Below, piece by piece: positions 11,606-21,395 of a stretch of DNA of 64,000 nt. A model generated the notes under the pieces. The model searched no databases. It was not told where the DNA came from and saw only the letters and a list, made by a program, of their open reading frames with translations. Location of the stretch: NCBI RefSeq assembly GCF_000283155.1, contig NW_004454163.1, positions 22,395,010 through 22,459,009 of the forward strand, written 5' to 3'. The position numbers were made by a program, and so were the translations under genes. The DNA is from Ceratotherium simum simum. Lineage: Eukaryota > Chordata > Mammalia > Perissodactyla > Rhinocerotidae. Position 1 is the first letter of the stretch. Each line of letters starts with the position of its first letter.

Positions 11606-13692
11606 CCATACACACTTAAGCTACTGCATTCCTTGTATAAAAACCGTCCCACTCAGATCAAATAGTCTTTTTACTCTGTAGAGCCTTTGTTGGGCTTATT
11701 TTCATTGTCATAGTTTCAGTTTATTCATTTATGTATTAACAATCACTTTTGATCAACCAGAAGTAATTTCTCACTTATTTAAAGCCCCATACTATTGCAT
11801 TTGTACCTCTCTCAGATTTCTTACACCATTCTCTTCTATGCTATTTTTTATCTGTTTAGGGGTCCCAAACAGATCTCTGGCTTGACATCCCCTCAACAGC
11901 ACCCAACATTCCTTTTCAAAGAAGACATGCTCATCAAATGTTTGTTAAGTTGTAAATGAATTAATAAATAAACGGATGAGTTATGGGAGTATTTCAAAGT
12001 CCTCGTGGACATTTATCCTTAGCACTTAGATAACAAGCGTTAATGACAGGAGCTGAAGTGTCTATATGTGCTCTCATCCCTCCCCACCACTTGCCACCGC
12101 TGCTATTAGAGCAGTGCCCCAGGGACATCACTGCCCAGCATCGACTGACTGCTTCCTCTGGGCTTGCTGCCTCTTTGACCTGGCTCACATTCTCACACAT
12201 AATATATTGGCCGATTCCTGCTGACTTCAACCTGTAGCTGCCAGTTCCATTTGCCAGTGGAGTCCTTTGACCTTCTAGAGCAGTAGCCTGTCTATACCCA
12301 CTGAGCCATTCAAACGCAGCACTAAAGACAGAACATGTAGCTTATCCATTTGTATCACTGACTTTCAGAGCTGCCTGAACAAATGGTTTCTGCTGGATTT
12401 ATTTCAAAGCCTTGACTAAAGCAGACAGAAAGCTTCCTGCCAAGCGGTTATATTTACCACACAAATTTGTCAGCTTAACCAAACATTTCAGTGTGTTAGG
12501 AGCAGAATTTGAGCTGATTGATCTAAAGGACTCAAACACTATGAAAGAGACGAAGGTGCATCAGACTACATAACAGTGTCTGCATGACTCCAAAATGATC
12601 ACTAAATAAATGTTGTTTTTCAGAAAAACTGTGCTAGTGCCTCACCTTCCCTCCCCTCACCCCCATACTGTGTTTGCAAAAGCAATCAGGAGCTTTAGTG
12701 AGTGTTGGCATGTTTAGACTAAAACACGGTGGTGTTAGCAGCAATCGTGAGATGCTCTGATCTGCTTAAATTACGCAGCAAAAATGTTATCATAAGCCCT
12801 GAGCAAAATCACAGGATACAATGATCCTTGAATTCTTATTTCAGCTTTAACAACACCTCCATCCTGTATGCGTCTGTGCTCAACTGCTCTTTCTGTAAAA
12901 TGGGAATTACTCATTTTCATCATGTTGCTGTCACATTGTTTTCGTGATTTAACATTAGGCTTGCAAGAAAAATCTTCACAACTCAAACGCCATAGGAACC
13001 TCCTACACTCTGTCCTGTAAACCTAGGAAATGTAGCAAAAACTGGTCATTCCAGAAGATATAGCAATTTTTGATATGCTGGAAAAATATCATATCACTAG
13101 TTATTCTTTTCAGTATCTTTTGGAGATAAGATAATCATACTGGTTGTAATTGTCATAACTGTTACCAGCTTTATATAATTGGTCTTTTCACCATTTCCTA
13201 CACATGTAATTTAATATAGTATGATTTCTTTTATTCTGTCAATATATTTGGGGAAAAATTAAATGAGTAAAACAGAATTTTCAAACGTTTAAAACAGCTT
13301 TCAGGCAATAAACAACATTTATTTTGCATGTGGGTTTGAGGAACACTCTCAGAGAAGGATAGGGACATATTTGAGGAAGATCTGATGTTTCCCATGGATT
13401 TTGCCACCTACAAGGTAGAATAATAGGCCAATACTTTACAAGGGACTATTGCCAAATTGTATACATCTGATTACTCAAGAAGAAATTTTTTAAAGCTACA
13501 TTGTTTAAATTAATTTAATAACAATATAAATGGAGCAGATGGAGTTCATTCTTCTTTTCTCACTCTCCTGTAAGTCTATTGTAATCTATTTATTATGTAA
13601 AGAGAAGAGCTGTATAAATATTTTAATTTCAATTTCTCTAAGTCATAACTGAAGAACAGCTTAAGATAAACTTGTATGTTTTAACTATTTTT
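11606..13692. other. Mostly unique sequence; 12.0-12.75 kb looks repeat-free
   Basis: Apart from a possible L2/MIR-like tail near 11920-11965, no repeat is recognised. The part from about 12000 to 12750 has more even base composition than its surroundings and contains no repeat motif that I know. It could be old unique DNA or a conserved non-coding element. No splice-coherent exon was identified. Confidence 0.4.
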
Positions 13693-15806
13693 TAAGTTAA
13701 TAAACTTTGTTTTAGGGAAGTTTTGTGTTCACAGAAAAGTTGAGCAGAAAGTACAGAGGGCTCCCGTAAACCCCTGTCTCCACACATGCACCAACTCCTC
13801 CGCTATGGACATCCCCCACCAGAATGGTACATTTGTTACAATTGATAAACCTACACTAACACATCATTATCAGCCAATGTCCATAGTTTACAGTGAGGTT
13901 CATTCTTGGTGTTGTACATTCTATGGTTTTGACAAACGTATGTCTTGAATCCACCATTGTAGTATCATACAGAATAGTTTCACTGCCCTAAAATTTCTCG
14001 GTGCTTTGCCTATGCATCTTTCCCTCTTCCCTAACCCCTGGCAACCACTAATCTTTTTACTGTCTTTATAGTTTTGCTTCTTCCAGAATGTCACATAGTT
14101 GAAATCATGCAGTATGTAACCTCTTCATATTGGATTCTTTCACTTAGTAATGTGTATTTAAACTTCTGCAATGTCTTTTCTTGGCTTGATAGCTCATTTC
14201 TTTTAGGTGCTGAAAAATATTCGATTGTCTGGATATACCATAGTTTATTTGTCTATTCACCTACTGAAGGACATCTTGGTTGTTTCCAAGTTTTTGCAAT
14301 TATGAATAGAGTTGCTATAAACATCTGAGTGCAGGTTTTTGTGTGGACATTTATTTAAATTCACTTGGGTAAATACCAAGGAACACAATTACTGGATTGT
14401 ATGGTAATAATATGTTTAGTTTTGTAACAAACTGCAAAACTGTCTCCCAAAGCTTCTGTACCCTTTTGCATTCCCTTCAGCAATAAATGAGAATTCCTGT
14501 TGCTCCACATCCTCACCAGCATTTGATACTGTTCATATTTTGGATTTTGGCCATTTGAATAGGTATGTAGTGGTATCTTATTGTTTTAATTTGCAATTCC
14601 CTAATGATATATGATGTTGAGCATCTTTTCATATGTTTACTTGCCATCTGTATATTTTCTTTGGTGAGGTGTCTATTCGAGTCTTTAGCACATTTTTAAT
14701 CCAGTTATTAATTGATTTCCTTATTGTTGAGTTTCAAGAGCTCTTTGTGTATTTTAAATATCAGTCTTTTATCACATATCTCTGTTGCATATATTTTCTC
14801 GCAATCTGCGACTTGTCTTCTCATTCTCTTGATATTGTCTTTTGCAAAGCAGAAGTTTTTAATTTTCATGAAATCCAGCTTATCAATTTTTTTTTTCATG
14901 GATTATACCTTTGACATTGTATCTAAAAAGTCATTACTGTACCCAAGGTTACCTAGATTTTCTCCTATTTTATCTTCAGGAGTTTTATAATTTTGTGTTT
15001 TACATTTAGGTCTATGATCCCTTTTGAGTTAATTATTGTGAAGGGTGTAAGATCTATGTCTAGATTCATTTTTTTTACGTGTTGATGCCCAGTTTTTCCA
15101 GAGCCATTTATTGAAAAGACATCTTTGCTCCATCGTATTGCCTTTGCTCCTTTGTCAAAGATCAGTTGACTGTATTTTTGTGGGTCTGTTTCTGACTCTA
15201 TATTCTATTCCATTGATCTGTCTATTCTTTCACCAATACCATACTGTCTTCATGACTATAGCATTATAGTAAAACTTGAGGTCAAGTAGTGTCAGTCCTC
15301 TGACTTTGTTCTTTTTCAATACTGAGTTTGCTAATTTGGGCCTTTTTTCCTCTGCATATAAACTTTAGAATCAGTTTGTCAATATCCACAAAATAACGTT
15401 ATGAGATTTTGATTTGGATTGTGTTAAATCTATAGACAAAGTTGAGAAGAACTTACATCTTGATAATGTTGAGTCTTCCTATCCATGATCATGGACTATC
15501 TCTCCATTTATTTTATTTTTTATTTTTTTTAACAATTATTTTTTAAGAACTTTTTTTTTATATAATTTTATTTATTTATTTTTCCCCCAAAGCCCCAGTA
15601 GATAGCTGTATGTCATAGATGCACATCCTTCTAGTTGCTGTATATGGGATGCGGCTTCAGCATGGCTGGAGAAACGGTGCGTCCGTGCGCACCCAGGATC
15701 CGAACCCCGGGCCGCCAGTAGCGGAGCATGCACACTTAACCGCTAAGCCACTGGGCTGGCCCTATCTCTCCATTTATTTAGTTCTTCCTTGATATCTTTC
15801 ATCAGA
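13693..15806 (-). mobile_element. L1 LINE, 3' third, antisense, split by an ERE
   Basis: A long antisense L1 stretch. It runs from the 3' UTR ('TTCACAGAAAAGTTGAGCAG', 'ACCAGAATGGTACATTTGTT', 'TGGTGTTGTACATTCTATGG') into ORF2 in reverse ('CTGTTGCTCCACATCCTCAC', 'TTTGTCAAAGATCAGTTGAC', 'CCATTGATCTGTCTATTCTT'). It ends at about 15806, where the original 5' truncation falls. An ERE at 15514-15761 interrupts it. Small frames of 84-93 codons inside are antisense shadows of decayed ORF2. The general L1M type is suggested by the 3' UTR, not by alignment. Confidence 0.92.
15514..15761 (-). mobile_element. ERE SINE inserted into L1, 18-bp perfect TSD
   Basis: Read on the minus strand, the element starts GGGCCAGCCCAGTGGCTTAG at 15761. 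It continues through the tRNA-like part (GGTTAAGTGTGCATGCTCCG), a GGTTCGGATCC B box, GCAACTAGAAGGATGTGC and CTACTGGGGCTTTGGGGG to an A/T-rich tail. Flanks CTATCTCTCCATTTATTT at 15496-15513 and 15762-15779 are identical over 18 bases, so both ends are exact. The expected TTAGCTCAGGG 3' segment is missing and is replaced by AT-rich tail sequence. The insertion postdates the host L1. Confidence 0.95.
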
Positions 15807-16399
15807 TTTTAGCTGCTGTTTCATGCATAAAAGATTGACTTGTAAAGTTATGATTTAGTTGAGATAATATTTTCCGCTATAAAACTTAAATTTGATTATA
15901 AAATCATCAGAGTTAGAACGGATTTCAAAGAAAGAAACAAGTGCCCGTGGACTGTGGCAAGCATACTTTTCCTGGTTGAATTCAGTTTATCTATAGCAAG
16001 GCAGAAAACAGCTATATTCCTTTGAATCTCTTGCAACTTCAGTGCCCAAGAGTTGGTGGAAATACCTATTTATTTCTGGTTGCAGATAAGTTTCTCAACA
16101 GAAGAGTAGACTATTTTATGAGACAATTTGCAAATATGTTGAAATAAGAACAGGAAAAAGATGAATAATTAAATGGTGAAGATATGTAACAGGATACGTT
16201 GCTCAAATTAAAATCATAAGAGTTAACTTCTGCAGTAAAATTGGGCAAGTGTGGTTTTTATGATCTTCTTATGGGCATTCTAGTAAGGACGTAATATCGG
16301 TTATTTGGTTGTTTCTAGCCGTTAGATCATACATTCAGTCATTAAATGCATATTGACAATCTATCACATATCATCAATATAATAGATTACAACTTAGCT
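15807..16399. other. Unassigned sequence, no gene seen
   Basis: AT-rich sequence with no recognised repeat or coding frame. Confidence 0.45.
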
Positions 16400-17165
16400 G
16401 AGAAGATAGACATTTATAAATAACTATAATATGAGAACACTGGAGGTGGAACAGTTGATATTTCAAAAAGAAGTGATAATTTGAGCTGGCCCTTAAAATA
16501 TGAGTAGGGCTTTTTATTAACAGAGTGAAGGAGATAAAGAGATGCAAGTGAAGAGTTTAGGGTTTTCAACAAATATTTACGGAGCATCTGTTAAATACCA
16601 TCCATATAATTAACAGACTCATATTATCCCGGATTTTACAGAGGTATTATCTAGTGATCTCAGGCCACATAATTAAATATGGCAAATATGATTATAAAAG
16701 AAAAGCGTGGAAGTGCGTATGCACAGAGGAAGGCTATCTCATTCCAAGTGAGCTTTCAGGAAGTTCCCACTGAGAAATTGGTTTCCAGGCCAAAATCTGT
16801 GGGAACAAAAAGAGCAAAGTCCAGGAGGTGTGGAGATCACCACATGTGTGCTACAGGAGCTAAAATCTCAATAGAATGTGAAGAGGATAAATGAGACTGG
16901 ACAGGCAAGAGGGGACACATCACTCAGAGCCTTGCAAACTACATTAAAACAACAGGATGCTATGGGATAGCTGTCATCAAGGAGGTGATATGCTCAGATG
17001 AGCATTTGACATGAGCATACTTACTTTATTATGCAGCACAGATTGGGAGGGGAGGCAAGATTAGAAGCAGGGACACCAATAAGGCTGTTACCTTGATTCA
17101 AGACATCGTGATTTCCTGAATTAGAAAAGTGGTGTAGGAAATGAAGTGCAGTAGACAAGCAGGCA
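16400..17165 (+). repeat. Ancient interspersed repeat, family not named
   Basis: Phrases such as 'GATAATTTGAGCTGGCCCTT', 'TCACTCAGAGCCTTGCAAAC', 'AACAGGATGCTATGGGATAG' and 'GGCAAGATTAGAAGCAGGGA' follow, in order, a repeat common across mammalian genomes whose name I cannot assign with confidence. Related text occurs at about 18340, 23440, 28150 and 37270 in this window, all in the same direction. A 71-codon frame at 16679 is incidental. Confidence 0.45.
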
Positions 17166-17423
17166 GGAAAAAAATGTGATTACTAGAGACAGGGCATCTG
17201 GAGTCAGAGAGCTTGATTTAATTCTTTGTCAAATCAGCCTGTCCTTTTTTCATATAGTCTTGTTTTCTTTTAAAAATTATAGTTTCTATTTCTTCTATCT
17301 TTTCATTATTTTACACATATTTATTTTATAGTGTCTTTTAGATTTTCTACAATCTGCAGTTTTTATGGTGCTAATCTCCACTTTGTTGAGTCTGAGGATA
17401 CTCCTTATGTCTGACATAGAGTG

Positions 17424-17449
17424 CAGTGTTCCTTAACAGTGTTCCTTAA
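17424..17449. repeat. Two-copy 13-bp tandem duplication
   Basis: CAGTGTTCCTTAA occurs twice head to tail without mismatch. It is a local slippage duplication. Confidence 0.95.
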
Positions 17450-17635
17450 TAGAAGAGATTATCTTCACTGGGGAATATTTTTTCTGTGATGATGCCACAT
17501 GTCCTAAATTGTGAAAGTTCCATATACAGTAGAGTTGTGTTTTCTTTTCTAGGCCCTAGGGATTCAATGAGTCTTGCCTAATTTTACATTAATTTCTTGG
17601 CTTTTGATTTTTGCACTTTACATACATGATTTTTG

Positions 17636-17896
17636 TTTCAAGTTAGCCTTTCCTTTTTTTGTTTTTTTTCTGGGAAAGATTTGCCCTGAGCTAACATCTG
17701 TTGCCAATCTTCCTCTCTTTCCCCCACCCCCCAAAACCCTGGGACATAGTTGCATATTCTAGTTGTAAGTTCTTCTAGTTCTTATGTGAGAGCCACTGCC
17801 ACAGACTAGCGGTGTGGTTCCGCGCCCGAGAACTGAACCCGAGCTGCCAAAGCGGAGTGCACTGAACTTTAACTGCTAGGCCATTAGGGATGACTC
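17636..17896 (-). mobile_element. ERE SINE, antisense, 17-bp TSD
   Basis: In reverse, the tRNA-like head (about AGTCATCCCTAATGGCC) lies at 17896 and the end TTAGCTCAGGGCAAATCTTT at about 17672-17691. The flanks TACATACATGATTTTTG (17619-17635) and TACATATGTGATTTTTG (17897-17913) agree at 15 of 17 bases. It is more diverged than the copies at 45.7 or 47.8 kb, consistent with an older insertion. Confidence 0.92.
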
Positions 17897-18058
17897 TACA
17901 TATGTGATTTTTGATATCTCTGCCCAGTTAAAAATCTTAGGACAAATCGTCTCCTCTTCCTCTCCTACTTGGTTGATAGCATGGTGCTATCAACTTATAC
18001 TATTATTCTAATTTGTTTTCTTTCTTTCTAGTACCTAAAAATTTCCCTTCTAAGCATA

Positions 18059-18077
18059 TGTGTGTGTGTGTGTGTAT
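18059..18077. repeat. (TG)n microsatellite
   Basis: About nine uninterrupted TG units following 'AAGCATA'. Short, but pure enough to be polymorphic. Confidence 0.85.
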
Positions 18078-18339
18078 TCTTAAAAATGAATATATTTTAT
18101 CTAGTGTTATATATGCTCAACGGTATAAGTAGTGAGAATTTGACATCTCTTATCTGCATCAGCAGAATTTACCAAATTGTCAAGAGACTATCTACTGTGT
18201 TGGAATCCTGGCTCCAGTTTTTCTTATTAGTTATATGATCTTCTGTGTTGAAATGTAGAAATGTATTCAATATATGTAAGCTGTTTTTATTGATATTATT
18301 GATCTGGGAATAGTGTAACTGGAAATATGTACTTGGGCA
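18078..18339. other. Unassigned sequence, no gene seen
   Basis: AT-rich spacer without recognised features. Confidence 0.45.
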
Positions 18340-18840
18340 AGCATTGTGAGAGAGAAGCCTAAAGTTGGGACGTGATCCTATAGGTAAAAAAGAATCAACA
18401 ATAGCTTTTAGTAATTCAATTCATGTTTTCAAAAGATAAGTTTGAAGAACAGTTAAAACACAGGTTGATATTAGGATGCAGGAGGCAGGAAGAGTAGTTA
18501 AGAAATATTTCAATAGTCTAGGAATCTGTAGTGGGTGCCCTAAAATGGAGACATGGAAATACGTCTGAGATGAATTAACAGGACCGAATTAACAGGACAT
18601 GGCGGCCATACACATTTAGGATGAAGGAGGATGAAGATTTAAAGATGACTCACTTGAGTGACAGAAGAGGGGGTGATATACTGAGAACTTAGAAGGAGGA
18701 GAGATATGTGGCATGAGTGGACAATAACGAGTTCATCTGTGGATACACTCAGGTGGAAGAGTTTACAGTACTTATTTTGGAGGCTCCAATAGAGGTTGAA
18801 GCTAAAAATTAGAGTTTAGAGGTCATCAGTTTAGTTTAGT
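18340..18840 (+). repeat. Ancient interspersed repeat, same family as 16.4 kb
   Basis: 'GATGCAGGAGGCAGGAAGAG', 'AAATATTTCAATAGTCTAGG' and 'GATGAAGATTTAAAGATGAC' follow the same ordered theme (tracts around GGAGGCAGGAAGAC...CAATAGTCCAGG) as other copies here. It contains a 14-bp two-copy tandem, GAATTAACAGGACC/GAATTAACAGGACA, at 18572-18599. Confidence 0.45.
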
Positions 18841-19079
18841 TCACAGGCGTAAGTAACACTTCCCAGGAAAAGATTATATTCATAAGACAGCTAAAACTGG
18901 AATAGTAAGAGTTAAAACAGTTTTAAAGGAGTTTGGTTGGTTGGATTTGATCAGATAAAACATGGAGAAGTAAGTAGGTAGAAGCTGGTTTGCTTTTCTA
19001 AGCAGCCATAGTTAGGCCTTCCCAGAAAAATGTCTCCTGTTAACCCAAATTCACAGGAGATGGAAAGTAACTTAAACCA

Positions 19080-19265
19080 ATGAATTCACTGGCTGTGTGC
19101 TCTTGGATGAGTTATCTAACCCTGCAAACTTGTGTTTTTAATGTTTAAAAGTGGAAATAAAACTCTCTGTTTGTAATTTTTTGCAAGCACTTGGTACAAT
19201 TTAAAAAAATATTTTCATACCGCCTAGCACATGGGAAGCACACAATAAGTGCTATTTATTAATAA
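19080..19265 (+). mobile_element. MIR SINE, sense
   Basis: 'CACTGGCTGTGTGCTCTTGG', 'GAGTTATCTAACCCTGCAAA' and the terminal 'CCTAGCACATGGGAAGCAC' plus 'AATAAGTGCTATTTATTAAT' outline a MIR in sense. It abuts the sense L1 that begins near 19275. Confidence 0.75.
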
Positions 19266-20193
19266 TAGTACTAATAACATCGAAAACAATAAAATACTTA
19301 GGAATAAATTTAACCGAGAAGGTGAAAGAGCTCTACTCTGAAAACTACAAGACACTGATGAAAGAAATTGAATACACAAGTAAGTGGAAAGGTATCCTGT
19401 GTTTATGGATTGGAAGAATTAATATTGTTAAAATGTCAGTACCGTCCAAAGCCATCTATAGATTCAATGCAATCCCTATCAAGATTCCAACGACATTTTT
19501 TACAGAAATAGAAAAAACATTCCTAAAATTTATATGGAACCACAAAAGAAAGAAACCCTGAGAAAGAAGAACAAAGCAGGAGGCATCACACTTCCTGATT
19601 TCAAGATATACTATAAAGCTATAGTAATTAAAATAGTATGGTACTGAATAAAAACAGACAAATAGGCCAATGGAACAGAATAGAGAACCCAGAAATAAAC
19701 CCAACAGTCAACTAATTTTTGACAAGGGAGCCAAGAATACTCGATGGAGAAAATACATCTCTTCGATAAATGGTATTGGGAAACTTGGATAGTCACATGT
19801 AAAAGAATGAAACTTGACCCGTTTCTTACACCACTCACAAAAATTAACTTGAAATAGATTAAAGACTTAAAAGTAAGACCAGAAACCACGAAACGCCCAG
19901 AAGAAAACATAAGAAAAAGGCTCCTTAACATGGGTCTTGGTAATGATTTTTTGGAAATCACACCTAAAGCACAAGCAACAAAATCAAAAATAAACAAGTG
20001 GGACTACATCAAACTAAAAAGCTTCTGCGCAGCAAAAGACGCCATCAACACAGTGAAAAGACAGCCTACAGAATGGGAAAAAAATATTTGCGACCCATGT
20101 ATCTGGTAAGGGGTTAATATCCACAATATATAAAGAACTCATACAACTCAAGAGCAAAAAACCAAATAATCCAATTAAAAAATGGGCAAAGGA

Positions 20194-20402
20194 GGACCGA
20201 CTCCGTGGCGTAGTGGTTAAGTGCGCACGCTCTGCTGCTTTGGATCCTGGGCGGGCACTGACGCACCACTTGTCAGGCCATGCTGTGGTGGTGTCCCACA
20301 TAAAGTGGAGGAAGATGGGCACAGATGTTAGCTCAGGGCCGTCTTCCTCAGCAAAAAGAGGAGGATTGGCTTGGATGTTAGCTCAGAGCTGATCTTCCTC
20401 AC

Positions 20403-20440
<38 letters not shown>
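20194..20440 (+). mobile_element. ERE SINE inserted into L1, 13-bp TSD, (AAAT)n tail
   Basis: The head GGACCGACTCCGTGGCGTAG, CGTAGTGGTTAAGTGCGCAC, a shortened B-box area TTTGGATCCTGG, GTGGAGGAAGATGGGCACAG and TTAGCTCAGAGCTGATCTTC identify an ERE. Flanks AATGGGCAAAGGA (20181-20193) and AATAGGCAAAGGA (20441-20453) match at 12 of 13. The tail has expanded into about ten (TAAA) units at 20403-20443, a likely polymorphic microsatellite. About a dozen bases of the tRNA-like region before the B box are missing. Confidence 0.95.
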
Positions 20441-20441
<1 letters not shown>

Positions 20442-20913
20442 ATAGGCAAAGGACCTGAATAGATATTTTTCCACAGAAGATATACAAATGACCAACAGGT
20501 ACATGAAAAGATGCTCATCATCACTAGTCATTAGGAAAATGCAAATTAAAACCATAATGAGATGTCACCTCATGCATGTTAGAATGGCCATCAACAAAAA
20601 GACAAGAGATAACAAATGCTGGTATGGATGTGGAGAAAAGGGAACCCTGTTCACTGTTGGTGGGATTGTAAATTGGAACATCCTCTGTGGAAAACAGTAT
20701 GGAGGTTGCTCAAAAAATTTAGACTAAAATCATCATATTATCTAGCAATTCCACTTCTGGGAACATATCCAAAGGAATGAAAACACTAACTTGATAAGAC
20801 ATCTGCACTCCCATGTTCATAGCAGCATAATTTACAATACCCAAGATATGGAAACAACCTAAGCGTCTATCAATGGATGAATGAATAAAGAAGTTGTGGT
20901 ATATACATATATT

Positions 20914-20923
20914 CCATATATGG
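20914..20923. promoter_or_regulatory. Perfect CArG-box sequence within a 22-bp palindrome
   Basis: CCATATATGG matches the SRF-type CArG consensus CC(A/T)6GG exactly. It sits at the centre of a perfect 22-bp palindrome (20908-20929) in the L1 ORF2 remnant. The match is direct; whether anything binds here is unknown, and an isolated 10-bp match has little predictive value. Confidence 0.35.
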
Positions 20924-21395
20924 AATATACAATTCCATGCAGTAGAATATTACTTAGCCATAAAAAACAAGGAAATCCTACCATTTGCGACAACATGGAT
21001 GGAACTTGAAGGCATTATGCTAAGTGAAATATCAGACAAAGACAGATACTGTGTGATTTCAGTCATATGTAGAATCTAAAAACAAGGAAAAAACCCCACC
21101 AAACTCATCAAAAAAGAGATCAGATTTGTGGTTACCAGAGACAAGGGGTGGGGGGAGGCAGAACTAGAGGAAGATGGTCAAGAAGTATAAATTTTCAGTT
21201 ATAAGATTTGCTAATAAGTACTAGAGGTGTAATGTACAATAGCATGACTATAGCTAACACTGCTGTATGATATATAGGAGGGTTGTTAGGAGAGTAGATT
21301 CTAAGAATTCTCATCACAAGATTTTTTTTCTTTTCTTTTTATTTTATCTATATGAGATGATAGATGTTAATTGAACCTATTGTGGTAATCATTTC

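Larger units (their letters stand above)
17223..18058 (-). mobile_element. Possible old LINE sequence, antisense, split by an ERE
   Basis: T-rich text with 'TTTCTATTTCTTCTATC' and similar phrases resembles the antisense of a heavily decayed LINE 5' region, much like 44440-45360. The match is loose. An ERE sits at 17636-17896, and an exact 13-bp two-copy tandem repeat at 17424-17449. Confidence 0.3.
19275..21079 (+). pseudogene. L1 ORF2 C-terminal remnant, disrupted
   Basis: Open pieces at 19322-19561, 20488-20727 and 20894-21079 read as the region after the reverse-transcriptase core of L1 ORF2p. The first carries an [18 protein letters not shown] start and IGRINIVKM. The second carries MRCHL and CWYGCGEKG, the zinc-knuckle-like cysteine region. 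The third carries YYLAIKNKEILPF and ends before a TAA at 21077. Frameshifts, stops and an inserted ERE separate them, and the endonuclease and most of the RT are absent. It cannot encode a working protein. Confidence 0.88.
19275..21395 (+). mobile_element. L1 LINE, 5'-truncated, split by an ERE
   Basis: Sense-strand L1 covering the last part of ORF2 and the 3' UTR. ORF2 phrases include 'AAAACTACAAGACACTGATG', 'GCAATCCCTATCAAGATTCC' and 'GACAACATGGATGGAACTTG'. After the ORF2 stop at 21077-21079 comes the usual 3' UTR, with a G-rich polypurine stretch (about 21145-21157), 'ACTAGAGGTGTAATGTACAA', and 'TATATGAGATGATAGATGTT' to about 21395. No poly(A) tail follows, so the 3' end is lost or diverged. 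An ERE at 20194-20440 interrupts it. Confidence 0.93.

Noticed and set aside
21145..21157. Second G-quadruplex candidate, GGGGTGGGGGGAGG
   Set aside because: It is the ordinary polypurine stretch of an L1 3' UTR and lacks four clear G3 runs.
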